Below are positions 28,182-37,243 of a stretch of DNA of 64,000 nucleotides, one piece after another. Where the stretch lies: NCBI RefSeq assembly GCF_900452515.1, contig NZ_UGNW01000001.1, forward strand, positions 186,001 to 250,000, read 5' to 3'. The stretch is from Legionella birminghamensis (GTDB taxonomy: Bacteria; Pseudomonadota; Gammaproteobacteria; Legionellales; Legionellaceae). Each line of letters opens with the position of its first letter. The first letter of the stretch is position 1. The notes under the pieces were generated by a model. It saw only the letters and a list, made by a program, of their open reading frames with translations, made no database searches and was not told the DNA's origin. The position numbers and the translations under genes are program-made.

Positions 28182-29543
28182 TCACTTAGACAAAATACAT
28201 TTCATTGTGCTAATGAAGTGATTAATTTCTTCCATTGAACGCATCTCGGTTGCACAGACCAGAAGACTGTTCTTCAAAGCCGGATAATGGGTTTCAACCG
28301 GATAACCGCCAGCTATTCCCGCTTGGTGCAAACTATCGAGAACTTTATCAACTGGCTGCTCGAGCTGCAGGAGGCACTCGTGGAAGAAGGGGGCGGTAAA
28401 TGCAGTTCTGACCCCTGTTATTCCACTTAAACCCTGAACAAGCTTCTGTGTATTATCATGGCAATGGGCAGCAACCTGTCGCAGGCCTTCCGTACCCAGC
28501 AAACTAAGATGAATCGTTGCTGCGGTTACCAGCAGGCCCTGGTTAGTGCATATATTTGAAGTGGCCTTTTCCCTGCGGATATGCTGCTCCCTTGCCTGCA
28601 AAGTCAGCGTAAAGCCTGTTTTACCATCCCTATCCAGCGTTCGTCCTATGATACGCCCAGGCATCTGTCGGACATGCTCCATGCGGGTGCTGAAAAATCC
28701 AAAATAAGGACCGCCGGAAGCCATCGGGCAACCTAAGGGCTGGCCTTCGCCGCAAGCAATATCGACTCCCTCGCTTCCCCACTGGCCTGGCGGCTTGAGG
28801 AGGCCTAGAGAAACCGGGTTAACAGAGGCAATACTGATCACTTTATTAGCAGCTGCCCAGTCGGTCATGGCGTCTACTTCTTCAAGACAGCCAAAAAAAT
28901 TAGGCTGTGGGATAACCAGTGCGGTAATTTCCTGACCGCTATATTTCTCAAGGGCAGAAAGGGGCGTTATGCCCTGCTGCATGTCAAGCGGTAGAGTAAT
29001 GACTTCGATGTGCTGATTGCATACAATCGTTTCCAGCGTTTGGCGATAAAAGGGGTGAACGCTTCCAGCGATTAATATGCGGCTGGTCTGTTTATGCTTT
29101 TTAATACGCACAGCCATTAAAACCGCCTCTGCCAAAGCAGTGGCTCCATCATACATGGAGGCGTTGGCTACTTCCATGCCGGTGAGTTCCGCAATCATTG
29201 TCTGGAATTCGTAAAGCAGTTGAAGCGTACCCTGGCTGGCTTCAGCCTGATAGGGGGTGTAAGCGGTCAGGAACTCTCCGCGCGATGCAATATCCCATAC
29301 TGCTGCCGGAATATGATGTTCGTAACTGCCCGCACCGATAAAGCAAATTCCATTATCATTCAGGTTGGCCATATGCTGTGCTTTTTTAAGCATTGCCATT
29401 TCACTGATGCCCGCTGGAAGATTTTTCAGTTCGTGATACAGCAACTCCCTGGGGATTTCGTCAAACAACTCCTGAGTCTGGCTTGCGCCAATCTCCGTGA
29501 GCATGGCTTGTATATCTTCTTCAGTATGAGGAATGTAAGGCAT
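28182..29543 (-). CDS. gcvPA: glycine dehydrogenase (decarboxylating) subunit 1
   Basis: A 453-residue N-terminal half of the split P protein, starting MPYIPHTEEDIQAML as in other GcvPA proteins. It pairs with GcvPB to form the PLP-dependent decarboxylase. Family segments include FIGAGSYEHHIPAAVW, TAYTPYQAEASQGTLQ and EVANASMYDGATA. The start lies 2 bases after the gcvH stop, and its GAGGA site is within the end of gcvH. Confidence 0.95.
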   Translation of the reverse strand: MPYIPHTEEDIQAMLTEIGASQTQELFDEIPRELLYHELKNLPAGISEMAMLKKAQHMANLNDNGICFIGAGSYEHHIPAAVWDIASRGEFLTAYTPYQAEASQGTLQLLYEFQTMIAELTGMEVANASMYDGATALAEAVLMAVRIKKHKQTSRILIAGSVHPFYRQTLETIVCNQHIEVITLPLDMQQGITPLSALEKYSGQEITALVIPQPNFFGCLEEVDAMTDWAAANKVISIASVNPVSLGLLKPPGQWGSEGVDIACGEGQPLGCPMASGGPYFGFFSTRMEHVRQMPGRIIGRTLDRDGKTGFTLTLQAREQHIRREKATSNICTNQGLLVTAATIHLSLLGTEGLRQVAAHCHDNTQKLVQGLSGITGVRTAFTAPFFHECLLQLEQPVDKVLDSLHQAGIAGGYPVETHYPALKNSLLVCATEMRSMEEINHFISTMKCILSK

Positions 29544-29545
29544 AA

Positions 29546-29923
29546 TTAGTGATCCTCAGCAATCTCTTGCTCGTATTCGGCTTTATTTAGAAGCCCGTTG
29601 AATTCTTCTGGGTTACTCGCTTTTATTCGCACAAGCCAACCAGCGCCATAGGGGTCGGCATTTACAATCGCGGGGTTTTCGGTGACTTGATGATTAACAG
29701 CGACAACAACGCCGCTCACAGGGGCATAGAAATCAGAGGCCGCTTTGACTGATTCCACTACACCGATTTCATCTCCAGCGGAAACCTCATCCCCTTCTTC
29801 GGGCAACTCGACAAAAACCATATCACCCAATAGTTGCTGGGCGTGATCGGTAATACCAATGACACATTCATCTTCTTCTAATTGCAACCATTCATGTGTG
29901 CAAGTAAATTTAATATCAGCCAT
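29546..29923 (-). CDS. gcvH: glycine cleavage system H protein
   Basis: The ATG at 29923 has an AGGA site 7 bases upstream (a GTG directly before it is possible but too close). The 125-residue lipoyl carrier shuttles the aminomethyl group between P, T and L proteins. The lipoylated lysine is K60 in [14 protein letters not shown], and [20 protein letters not shown] is the usual N-terminal region. It has tight spacing to gcvPA and a 48-base gap to gcvT. Confidence 0.96.
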   Translation of the reverse strand: MADIKFTCTHEWLQLEEDECVIGITDHAQQLLGDMVFVELPEEGDEVSAGDEIGVVESVKAASDFYAPVSGVVVAVNHQVTENPAIVNADPYGAGWLVRIKASNPEEFNGLLNKAEYEQEIAEDH

Positions 29924-29971
29924 CACGATATCCTTTTATTAATGTTGTAAGACTTCAATTTTGCAAAAATG

Positions 29972-31054
29972 TTAAATGGGAAGGCCATTTTTAACAAAGC
30001 GTGGTTTTACCACCTTTGCTTTTAGCAGTTTGCCCCTGATTTCCACTTCAACCGCATCTCCCGTGGCCGCAGGTACCCTGGCCAAAGCAATCGATTTTTC
30101 AAGAGTAGGGGAATAGGTACCGCTGGTAATTACGCCGTCATTCTCGCCGGGGACCACAACGCGGTACCCCGAACGCATAATCCCTTTGTCTTCGAGGATC
30201 AGGCCAACCATTTTGCGTTTGACCGTTTGCTGTTTCTGGAATGTCAGAGCCCCCATGCCGATAAAGTCGCGATCTTCAGGCTGCCATTTCACGGTCCATC
30301 CCAGACCGGATTCAAGCGGCGTTGTCGTTTCATCCATGTCCTGGCCATACAGCAGCATGCCCGCTTCCAGTCTTAATGTGTCTCGTGCAGCAAGGCCGCA
30401 GGGCTTTACGCCAACTGCGATCAGCGATTTCCACAGGGTTCGGGCATCTTCAGCGGGCAGAATTATTTCCAGGCCTTCCTCGCCGGTGTAGCCCGTGCGG
30501 GCGAAAAAGCATTCATTCACATCGACACATTCGAAGGAAGTCAAAGTCGAAATAGCATCTGCCTGGGCAGGAGTCAGTATGGACATCGTTTTTTTCAGCG
30601 CTTGCGGGCCCTGTACTGCAATCATGGAGAGTTCAGTCCTTTCTTGCAGGCCGATGGAAAAACCGGCACTTTTCTCGCGGATCCAGGCTAGATCATGTTC
30701 CCGGGTGGCTGAGTTAAGCACTACCCGATAATTATCGGAAGCGCGTTGATAAACGATGAGATCATCAATAATGCCACCGTGCTCGTTGCACATACAGCTA
30801 TAAAGGGCGCGGCCGGTGTGGGCCAGTTGATCGACGTCATTGGTGAGCAGTTTGCGGAGAAATTGACGGCCTCCTGCTCCCAGGATATCCACTACCGTCA
30901 TGTGTGAGACATCAAAAATACCTGCCTCTTTGCGTACGGCATGATGCTCTTCCAATTGCGAACCATAATGCAAAGGCATTTCCCAATCATGAAAATTGAC
31001 CATTTTCGCACCCAATTCAAGATGCAAAGCGTGAAGGGGTGTTTTCGCTACCAT
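29972..31054 (-). CDS. gcvT: glycine cleavage system T protein (aminomethyltransferase)
   Basis: A 360-residue tetrahydrofolate-dependent aminomethyltransferase, first gene of the gcv operon. MVAKTPLHALHLELGAKMV and the DVSHMTVVDI motif contact folate; GYTGEEGLEI and the GLAARDTLRLEAGMLLYG segment are intact. AAAGGA lies 7 bases before the ATG. I see no tandem glycine riboswitch in the 184 bases upstream, so regulation is probably by a protein or constitutive. Confidence 0.96.
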   Translation of the reverse strand: MVAKTPLHALHLELGAKMVNFHDWEMPLHYGSQLEEHHAVRKEAGIFDVSHMTVVDILGAGGRQFLRKLLTNDVDQLAHTGRALYSCMCNEHGGIIDDLIVYQRASDNYRVVLNSATREHDLAWIREKSAGFSIGLQERTELSMIAVQGPQALKKTMSILTPAQADAISTLTSFECVDVNECFFARTGYTGEEGLEIILPAEDARTLWKSLIAVGVKPCGLAARDTLRLEAGMLLYGQDMDETTTPLESGLGWTVKWQPEDRDFIGMGALTFQKQQTVKRKMVGLILEDKGIMRSGYRVVVPGENDGVITSGTYSPTLEKSIALARVPAATGDAVEVEIRGKLLKAKVVKPRFVKNGLPI

Positions 31055-31238
31055 TTCTAATCCTTTAACTCGCAGGTGTGGGTTTGATTATACTCGCTTA
31101 CGTCATGAGGACAAGTCTAATTAAGTTTATGTACCAGGTGAAACAAGCGGCCTCTATTAAAGAATATAGCATCTAGACTTGCTGTGGTTTCAATGGCATG
31201 CCAACATTATAGGAAAGGATAAAAAGGAGCTTGCAAGA

Positions 31239-32348
31239 ATGGTTCAGGATTTACCCGCTCAATCCTGGGGAAGTCGGTTAAAAGATACCTTGGCCTGCCT
31301 GGCAGGTGGATTTGTGTGCCTCGGTTTAGCCAGTTATCTGATCTTCTGGAATGAAAAAACCGGGTACCGCTATGACAGTTCTCTTGAACAGACGGAATCG
31401 TTGGTTATAGCAGTGCCTGACAAACCTGTAAATAATGATAATAACCAAAGTGTTGTCTATCTAACGGGCGAAGCATTAACTAATCGCTCTCTTAGTGACC
31501 TGCAATTAAACATTACTGTCAGTGCACTTGCCTTAAAACGCCAGGTTCTGGTTTATGAGTGGTTGGAAGAGATTGACAATGATAAGGCAAAACCGCATTA
31601 CCATTATTACACTGGCTGGCGTGAAAAGTTAATTCCTAGCAGCAGTTTCCTGGATCCCAATTCCCACCCTAACCCTGCTTCGCTGCCGATAGAGTCTTTG
31701 TATCAATATGCAGAAGATGCTGCATTAGGCGATTTCGTGCTTCCAAGCACAGTCATTGATGCCATACCCGATGCGGCCAAAGTCGATCTCTCTAAAGTCG
31801 ATTTGCAATCGCTGCAGACTAAAACCGGCAAGCAAGCTGCGCTAGTGGGGAATGAAATTTATCTGGGTGCAAATCCCAAAGCCCCGCAGGTCGGGGATCT
31901 GCGAATCAGGGTTACAGCTGTTTTTCCACAAAAAATAAGTATTATCGCACAGCAGAATGGGAATACGTTACAGGCCTATCAGGCGCCTGCAGGGGATTCA
32001 ATCCTCCTGGTTGCATCGGGAGAAGTATCACAGCATAGCCTTGTTGATGATGCAAGAGAAAGGAGCCCGGCCGTAGTCTGGTTTGTACGATTTATTTGCG
32101 TATTGCTTTGCATAACGGGTGTTTCGCTGCTGATGAGGATTATGATGGTTTTCGCTGACAAAATAAAACTTGCACACAAAGTTACCCGTCCAGGCGCATC
32201 ATTGGTTTCATCCATTGCAGGGCTTAGTTTATGGTGTCTGATTACTGCAATCGCGCTTGCGCCGCTGCAAACCATGATGCCCATAATTCTATTGGCTTTT
32301 GCCATAGCAGGTGTTTACCTGTTAACCCGGCTGCATTTTAAGGTCTAG
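31239..32348 (+). CDS. TMEM43-family membrane protein
   Basis: The ATG at 31239 with an AAAGGAG site gives 369 residues; an upstream TTG at 31179 is unlikely. One membrane helix near 20-38 is followed by a large non-cytoplasmic domain (about 40-275) and four C-terminal helices. The layout (SWGSRLKDTLACLAGGFVCL, ..FWNE.., then VVYLTGEA) matches the TMEM43/LUMA family. The eukaryotic protein sits in the inner nuclear membrane and ER; the bacterial function is unknown. The next gene follows after 28 bases, probably in one operon. Confidence 0.65.
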   Translation: MVQDLPAQSWGSRLKDTLACLAGGFVCLGLASYLIFWNEKTGYRYDSSLEQTESLVIAVPDKPVNNDNNQSVVYLTGEALTNRSLSDLQLNITVSALALKRQVLVYEWLEEIDNDKAKPHYHYYTGWREKLIPSSSFLDPNSHPNPASLPIESLYQYAEDAALGDFVLPSTVIDAIPDAAKVDLSKVDLQSLQTKTGKQAALVGNEIYLGANPKAPQVGDLRIRVTAVFPQKISIIAQQNGNTLQAYQAPAGDSILLVASGEVSQHSLVDDARERSPAVVWFVRFICVLLCITGVSLLMRIMMVFADKIKLAHKVTRPGASLVSSIAGLSLWCLITAIALAPLQTMMPIILLAFAIAGVYLLTRLHFKV

Positions 32349-32376
32349 TAATAACTGTAGGATAAGGAGTTTGACA

Positions 32377-32832
32377 GTGGCCTGGCAAGGTTTTATCGAT
32401 CTGATTTGGATGATAGTCCTGTTATTTATGCTGGGATACTTCTTGAAATATCGCGCACAATTCAAATGGCTGCAGACCTGGCCTTGGGTAGATGGCCATA
32501 TCAGTGAATTCTCCTGGATTAAGAGAAACCATTTTCTCTGGGCGGATATCCAGTACACCTACCAGGTAGACGGCGTCAGCTACTCGAATAACAGACTGTT
32601 TGTTGAGCAGCGTTTCCGCTCCCCCAAATCGGCCTATGCGCGGCGTATAGCCTATCAGATTGCAGTCGCTTACGAGAAAGGGGAGGCCATTACGGTTTTC
32701 TATAATCCGGACAGCCCGGGGCAGTCGGTTCTGGATACCCGGGTGCCTTTAAAACTAACCGTTATTCTGTTGTTCCTGAGTGTATTTTTAGTGATTCATT
32801 TGGCTAGCGTTTTATTCCGTTACTTTGGATAG
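32377..32832 (+). CDS. DUF3592-domain membrane protein
   Basis: A GTG at 32377 with AAGGAG seven bases upstream is the best start; the TTG six bases earlier is too close to the site. The product has 151 residues: an N-terminal membrane helix (about 8-24), a short extracytoplasmic domain with the DUF3592 pattern (WPWVDGHIS, IQYTYQVDGVSYSNN, YEKGEAITVFYNPDSPGQSVL), and a second helix at 125-146. Function unknown. Confidence 0.7.
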   Translation: MAWQGFIDLIWMIVLLFMLGYFLKYRAQFKWLQTWPWVDGHISEFSWIKRNHFLWADIQYTYQVDGVSYSNNRLFVEQRFRSPKSAYARRIAYQIAVAYEKGEAITVFYNPDSPGQSVLDTRVPLKLTVILLFLSVFLVIHLASVLFRYFG

Positions 32833-32841
32833 CGGCGACAA

Positions 32842-33354
32842 TTATTTATTGTCCTGCCCCTGATGTTCCGGTTTGCTCTGGCATTCGCAGGGCGGTTCAA
32901 TCACTTTAGAGGTGAGGCTTGTAATAGCAAAGCCCCGCACTCCCTGGCCTGCAGGGGCTTGTTCAAAGGTGATAGTTACATTTAAGTTTTGTTTTTGCTG
33001 ATACTGGGGATTTTTATAAAGCACCAGGATTGGCATACTGGCCTGCCAATGCCCCTCGCCGGAGGCAGTAATCGTTGGGGGAAGGGTGGCGACAGCACTG
33101 ACGTAATAGGCATTCGTTTTTACCGCATCCGGGAGTTTTGATTCATTCAGAGCCGTGCTATAGGCAATCCAGCCATTGGATGTGAAATATTTGGCGATTT
33201 GTTTCTGCCGCTCGATAAAGTTCTGATAGTTGAAGCTATAAGTGGCGATAATCGCCTCGTTAGCCCAAACCGCTTGTTGGGTATCATCTTCCGCTGCCTG
33301 GCAAAGGACTGACCAGCATAATAAAAAAGAGATAAGACAGGTTTTGGCTCTCAT
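32842..33354 (-). CDS. DotI/IcmL-family protein with signal peptide
   Basis: The ATG at 33354 with AAAGGAG five bases upstream gives 170 residues and a signal peptide (MRAKTCLISFLLCWSVLCQA). The mature domain matches the periplasmic part of DotI/IcmL: an ATYSFNYQNF segment, YFTSNGWIAYSTAL, then SAVATLPPTI and WQASMPILVLYKN. DotI/IcmL is an inner-membrane core component of the Dot/Icm type IVB secretion system. This copy stands alone, with a cleavable-looking signal instead of the membrane anchor, and a C-terminal Pro/Cys/Gln-rich tail. It is likely an accessory paralogue. Confidence 0.8.
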   Translation of the reverse strand: MRAKTCLISFLLCWSVLCQAAEDDTQQAVWANEAIIATYSFNYQNFIERQKQIAKYFTSNGWIAYSTALNESKLPDAVKTNAYYVSAVATLPPTITASGEGHWQASMPILVLYKNPQYQQKQNLNVTITFEQAPAGQGVRGFAITSLTSKVIEPPCECQSKPEHQGQDNK

Positions 33355-33466
33355 AGCAACTCCTTTTACGATTAGTCCGGTTACATGCAACCGGGAACGC
33401 GGATCTTACCACTAGTGTAACGGAATGCCTGAAATTGACAATTCTGTTTTCAGCAGATGGCTGCAT

Positions 33467-33490
33467 AAAAAAACCCGGCCTGGGGCCGGG
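33467..33490 (-). terminator. strong rho-independent terminator with no upstream gene
   Basis: Seven-bp all-GC stem (CCCGGCC 33474-33480; GGCCGGG 33484-33490) with a 3-base loop. On the minus strand it is followed by seven T residues (33473-33467). There is no T-run on the plus side, so it ends minus-strand transcription arriving from 33491 or above, where no coding gene is found. Confidence 0.8.
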
Positions 33491-33605
33491 CTAAATAGTA
33501 TCCCATAATGGCCTTTATAAGGAACTGACAGGATACGCGCGGCATCCAAGAGGGAAGATGCAGCGGAGCAATTTTATGTTGCTCACTTAGTTAGACGCTG
33601 CAAAC
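33467..33605 (-). ncRNA. candidate structured small RNA (minus strand)
   Basis: Upstream of the orphan terminator the minus strand can fold into three further stems. GTATCC 33498-33503 pairs with GGATAC 33531-33536. GCATC 33542-33546 pairs with GATGC 33557-33561 (sharing two bases with the next stem). A two-part stem pairs GCAGCG/CGCTGC (33560-33565 with 33596-33601) and GAGCAA/TTGCTC (33566-33571 with 33579-33584). No open frame of note lies within. The 5' end is not fixed and may extend to about 33700. I cannot assign it to 6S, tmRNA, RsmY/Z or RNase P. Confidence 0.4.
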
Positions 33606-33957
33606 TCGAAAAAGTTCATTTCTTTTTTAAAAAATCAGCTTTTTTTACGGTTTCGGATAGCCTGTATTTATGATACCCTAGGCTTCTCCTGCGCTTACTG
33701 TATGATTAATCGCAGAAAAGAGAAGCTGGCGTTGAATTTAATCTGATTCATTCAATAAAATTAAATCTTGTTATTCAGATTTGTAAGTATAGCTTGGAGA
33801 CAATTCAAGCTTGTACAAAAATTGCATTTTCAATGCGGACAGGATTAGTAAAAAATCCTGACTCGTCATACTTATGATGGCTTGACCATCGGATGGATTT
33901 GCCTGTGCGGAACATAGGTTGAAGTGGAATTCGCTAAGACCATGAACGAGATTCCGT
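33606..33957. other. intergenic region without a supported gene
   Basis: AT-rich stretch between the RNA candidate and the ABC permease gene. It contains T- and A-runs at 33622-33652 and an imperfect stem at about 33661-33684. It should hold the promoter of the RNA candidate (minus) and of the permease operon (plus), but I find no hexamer pair I would defend. Confidence 0.5.
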
Positions 33958-35730
33958 ATGCGTAATAAAACTGATGAGAGGGGTGGCTTGGTGCGCAATA
34001 ACCGATTCTACTTTGCCAACCGCGAAAATGTTGGTCGCTTCGTTAATCGCTGGGATTTACTGTTATTAATCCTGACCTTTTCGCTGTTATTTTTCTTGGG
34101 CTGGGCCGGCCAGCAAATGGCTGTTCCTTATCAATTGGGCGATCCCTTACCGATTTCGCTGGCCCCCTCCCATCTGCCCTTTTATGCATTGCGTACAGTG
34201 TTGCGCATGTTTATAGCGCTTGGCTTGTCAATTCTTTTTACCTTTGTGGTGGGGGCGGCGGCTGCCAAAAATAGAAGGGCGGAACAAGTCATTGTTCCAG
34301 CAATTGATATTTTGCAGTCTGTTCCGGTATTAAGTTTTCTGTCCATCACGGTTACCGGTTTTATCCATTTATTCCCCAACAGCTTACTCGGGCCTGAGTG
34401 TGCCTCTATTTTTGTGATTTTCACCGCCCAGGTATGGAATATCACCTTTGGATTTTATCAATCACTAAAAACAGTGCCGCATGACCTGAAGGAAGCGGCC
34501 GCCATGTTCCAGCTATCTTCCTGGCAACGGTTCTGGAAGGTCGAGGTGCCATTTTCCATGTCGGGTCTCTTGTGGAACATGATGATGTCCATGTCGGCCA
34601 GCTGGTTTTTTGTGGTTTTATCGGAAGCCATCTCGGTGGCGCATCAGGATATCCTGTTGCCTGGAGTAGGGTCGTATATCGCGCTGGCCATTGAACAGCA
34701 GAATCTGGCGGCAGTCGGTTATGCGATTTTAACCATGGTGATTGTGATTTTTCTCTATGACCAGATTTTATTCCGGCCATTAATTGCCTGGTCTGAAAAA
34801 TTCAAGGTTGAGCAATCCCCGGATGAGGAGGAGTACCAATCCTGGCTGATTGACTTAATTCGCAGCAGTAAACTCATCAAGCGCATGGCAAAGCCGCTTT
34901 CGGCCTTGAAGGAGCGCTTTGTCAATGCGCGCTGGTTAAGCAACCGCGGACCTGCCGTTGTGAAGGATATTAATCCCAGGCGGCAAAAAAAACTGGACTG
35001 GCTGTGGAATGTGACGGTGCTGCTCATCATTTTTGTCTGCAGCTGGATGTTGCTTGAGTTTATTCTGACCAAGCTGCGGCTGCAGGATATTGCACATGCT
35101 TTTCTTTTGGGAGCCGCGACGGGTGCACGCGTTATCATCCTTATTCTTATCAGCTCTCTGATATGGATTCCAGTAGGTGTCTGGGTTGGATTAAGGCCGC
35201 GGATTGCGCAGAAAATTCAACCGATTATCCAGTTCGCAGCGGCTTTTCCTGCCAACCTGTTCTATCCCTTATTTGTGATAGCCATTGTCCGCTTTCAGCT
35301 TAATGTGGAAATTTGGGTGACCCCGCTCATGATTTTGGGTACACAGTGGTATATTCTGTTTAATGTGATTGCCGGCGCATCAACCATTCCACGGGATTTA
35401 TATCTCGCGGCTGATAATTTTGGCTTAAAAGGCTGGATTTGGTGGAAGCGCCTTGCCCTTCCTGGCATTTTCCCTTTTTATATCACTGGTGCGATAACCG
35501 CTGCCGGCGGTGCCTGGAACGCCAGTATTGTTGCTGAATGGGTAAGTTGGGGAAGCACTACCTTAAAAGCAACCGGCCTTGGTGAGTATATTCACGCCAG
35601 TACAATTGGCGGCGATTTTCCCCGAATCGCACTGGGGACGTCAATGATGTGCCTGTATGTACTGGCCTTTAATCATTTGATATGGCGCCCTCTGTATCGA
35701 CTTGCAGAGAATCGTTTTAATTTTAATTGA
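33958..35730 (+). CDS. ABC importer permease, two fused NitT/TauT-type domains
   Basis: A 590-residue inner-membrane protein containing two binding-protein-dependent permease domains in one chain. Domain 1 (about 60-270) has the EAA-loop segment TVPHDLKEAAAMFQLSSWQRFW; domain 2 (about 370-580) has STIPRDLYLAADNFGLKGWIWW. A charged linker of about 80 residues joins them. This is the layout of nitrate/sulfonate/bicarbonate-type importers fused into one permease. ATG 33958 has a weak site; GTG 33991, behind GAGAGGGG, is an alternative start. No periplasmic binding protein is encoded nearby. Confidence 0.85.
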   Translation: MRNKTDERGGLVRNNRFYFANRENVGRFVNRWDLLLLILTFSLLFFLGWAGQQMAVPYQLGDPLPISLAPSHLPFYALRTVLRMFIALGLSILFTFVVGAAAAKNRRAEQVIVPAIDILQSVPVLSFLSITVTGFIHLFPNSLLGPECASIFVIFTAQVWNITFGFYQSLKTVPHDLKEAAAMFQLSSWQRFWKVEVPFSMSGLLWNMMMSMSASWFFVVLSEAISVAHQDILLPGVGSYIALAIEQQNLAAVGYAILTMVIVIFLYDQILFRPLIAWSEKFKVEQSPDEEEYQSWLIDLIRSSKLIKRMAKPLSALKERFVNARWLSNRGPAVVKDINPRRQKKLDWLWNVTVLLIIFVCSWMLLEFILTKLRLQDIAHAFLLGAATGARVIILILISSLIWIPVGVWVGLRPRIAQKIQPIIQFAAAFPANLFYPLFVIAIVRFQLNVEIWVTPLMILGTQWYILFNVIAGASTIPRDLYLAADNFGLKGWIWWKRLALPGIFPFYITGAITAAGGAWNASIVAEWVSWGSTTLKATGLGEYIHASTIGGDFPRIALGTSMMCLYVLAFNHLIWRPLYRLAENRFNFN

Positions 35731-35739
35731 GGCTGCTTG

Positions 35740-37053
35740 ATGTCAAAAACTATAATTAGTCTGGAAAATTGCCGCAAATCATTTAAAAAAGCCTCTGATC
35801 AGGATTTACTGGTCCTTGAGGATGTCAATTTTGAATTGCATGAAGGTGAAATTGTTGCCTTGCTCGGTAAATCAGGTTCTGGCAAGTCGACGCTGTTAAG
35901 GATCATCGCCGGCTTGGTTCCGCCGAGCGCCGGTAAGGTCAGCTATCGTGGGCAAGCAGTGACCAAACCGGTTGCGGGAATTGCCATGGTCTTTCAATCT
36001 TTTGCACTGATGCCATGGCTGACGGTCCTTGAAAATGTGGAACTGGGTCTGGAAGCTCAGGGCGTAAACCGCGAAGAGCGCCGCCGTAGAGCCATTGAAG
36101 CAATTGATACGATCGGACTGGATGGATTCGAATCTGCTTTTCCCAAAGAATTATCGGGTGGAATGCGCCAGCGGGTGGGATTTGCACGTGCCCTGGTAAT
36201 TAATCCGGATGTCCTATTAATGGATGAGCCCTTTTCAGCACTGGATGTATTAACCGCGGAAAATTTAAAATCCGACTTGCTTGAGTTATGGCAGGAAAAG
36301 AAAACCAATACCAATGGCATTTTACTGGTCACCCACAATATTGAGGAAGCGGCAATGCTTGCCGATCGCATTATTATTTTTGGCAGTGATCCAGGGTATA
36401 TTCGAGCGGAGCTGCAGGTTGAATTACAGCAGCCGCGGGATCCGGAAACCCCGGAGTTTAGTGCGCTGGTCGACAAAATCTATCGCCTGATGACTTCCGG
36501 CCCTAAAGAAAGGGCGAAACGGGCGCAGCGGGAGCGGCAGATTGGCTTAGGCTATCGCTTGCCGGATGTAGATCCCTCTGAGCTTTCAGGCTTGATTGAC
36601 ACCTTGCAAACCTATGAAGAGCGTATCGATCTTCCTGAGTTGGCCGATGAACTCATGATGAATATCGATGATTTATTCCCCTTGCTGGAAACCCTGGAAA
36701 TACTTGGTTTCGCCAAGGTATCCGATGGCGATATCCAGCTAACCGAGCTCGGAAAGCAATATTCAGAGGCTGATTTGCAGGAGAGGAAAAAGATATTTGC
36801 CCGCCGCTTGCTGGATAAAGTTCCGCTGGCCCGCTATATTCGCCGTATTCTCGATGAAAAAATAGGCCATCGGGTTTCTGAAGAGCGATTCCTTAGCAAG
36901 CTGGAAGATTATCTGAGCGAAAAAGAGGCAGAGCGCGTACTGAAAACAATGATCGACTGGGGACGCTACGCCGAAATTTTTGCCTATGATTTTAATACCG
37001 GTATTTTAAGTCTCGAGAACCCAGGTATTTCTGATCATGCTGAAGAGGCCTGA
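35740..37053 (+). CDS. ABC importer ATPase with C-terminal AAA-associated domain
   Basis: The ATG at 35740 follows a GAGG site that overlaps the permease stop, so the pair is one operon; the product has 437 residues. The nucleotide-binding domain (about 5-250) has Walker A GKSGSGKSTL, signature LSGGMRQRVGFARAL and Walker B VLLMDEPFSALD. The C-terminal 180 residues match the AAA-associated domain found in nitrate/sulfonate-type ATPases. Substrate cannot be deduced without the binding protein. Confidence 0.9.
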   Translation: MSKTIISLENCRKSFKKASDQDLLVLEDVNFELHEGEIVALLGKSGSGKSTLLRIIAGLVPPSAGKVSYRGQAVTKPVAGIAMVFQSFALMPWLTVLENVELGLEAQGVNREERRRRAIEAIDTIGLDGFESAFPKELSGGMRQRVGFARALVINPDVLLMDEPFSALDVLTAENLKSDLLELWQEKKTNTNGILLVTHNIEEAAMLADRIIIFGSDPGYIRAELQVELQQPRDPETPEFSALVDKIYRLMTSGPKERAKRAQRERQIGLGYRLPDVDPSELSGLIDTLQTYEERIDLPELADELMMNIDDLFPLLETLEILGFAKVSDGDIQLTELGKQYSEADLQERKKIFARRLLDKVPLARYIRRILDEKIGHRVSEERFLSKLEDYLSEKEAERVLKTMIDWGRYAEIFAYDFNTGILSLENPGISDHAEEA

Positions 37054-37113
37054 GCAGACAACAAGTCGAACTGCGCATAGAGACTGCGAACAGCCACAGG
37101 AGCTTATTAAGAG

Positions 37114-37142
37114 TTTAACTTTAGCCCACTATGCTTTATAAT
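37114..37142 (+). promoter_or_regulatory. sigma-70-type promoter of the 37244 gene
   Basis: TTTAAC at 37114-37119 and TATAAT at 37137-37142 are separated by 17 bases, the optimal spacing. The transcript would have a leader of about 95 bases before the ATG at 37244. Confidence 0.6.
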
Positions 37143-37243
37143 TGTCACTTAATAAGTACATGAATAGTTCCAAAGATGCGCATACCCTTTAAAGAACCTA
37201 TATCCCCTCGTTATATCCATATTAATAAGGGAAAGTTTACCTC

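Noticed and set aside
31055-31238. Glycine riboswitch before gcvT
   Set aside because: No tandem aptamer-like conserved bases or terminator/antiterminator pair were found in the short upstream region.
33467-33605. Identification of the RNA candidate as 6S, tmRNA, RNase P or RsmY/Z
   Set aside because: None of the hallmark sequences of those RNAs is present, and GGA motifs on the minus strand are too few for a CsrA-binding RNA.
33771-33998. 75-residue minus-strand frame upstream of the ABC permease
   Set aside because: Overlaps the permease start, has no ribosome-binding site or family match, and would end far before the terminator at 33467.
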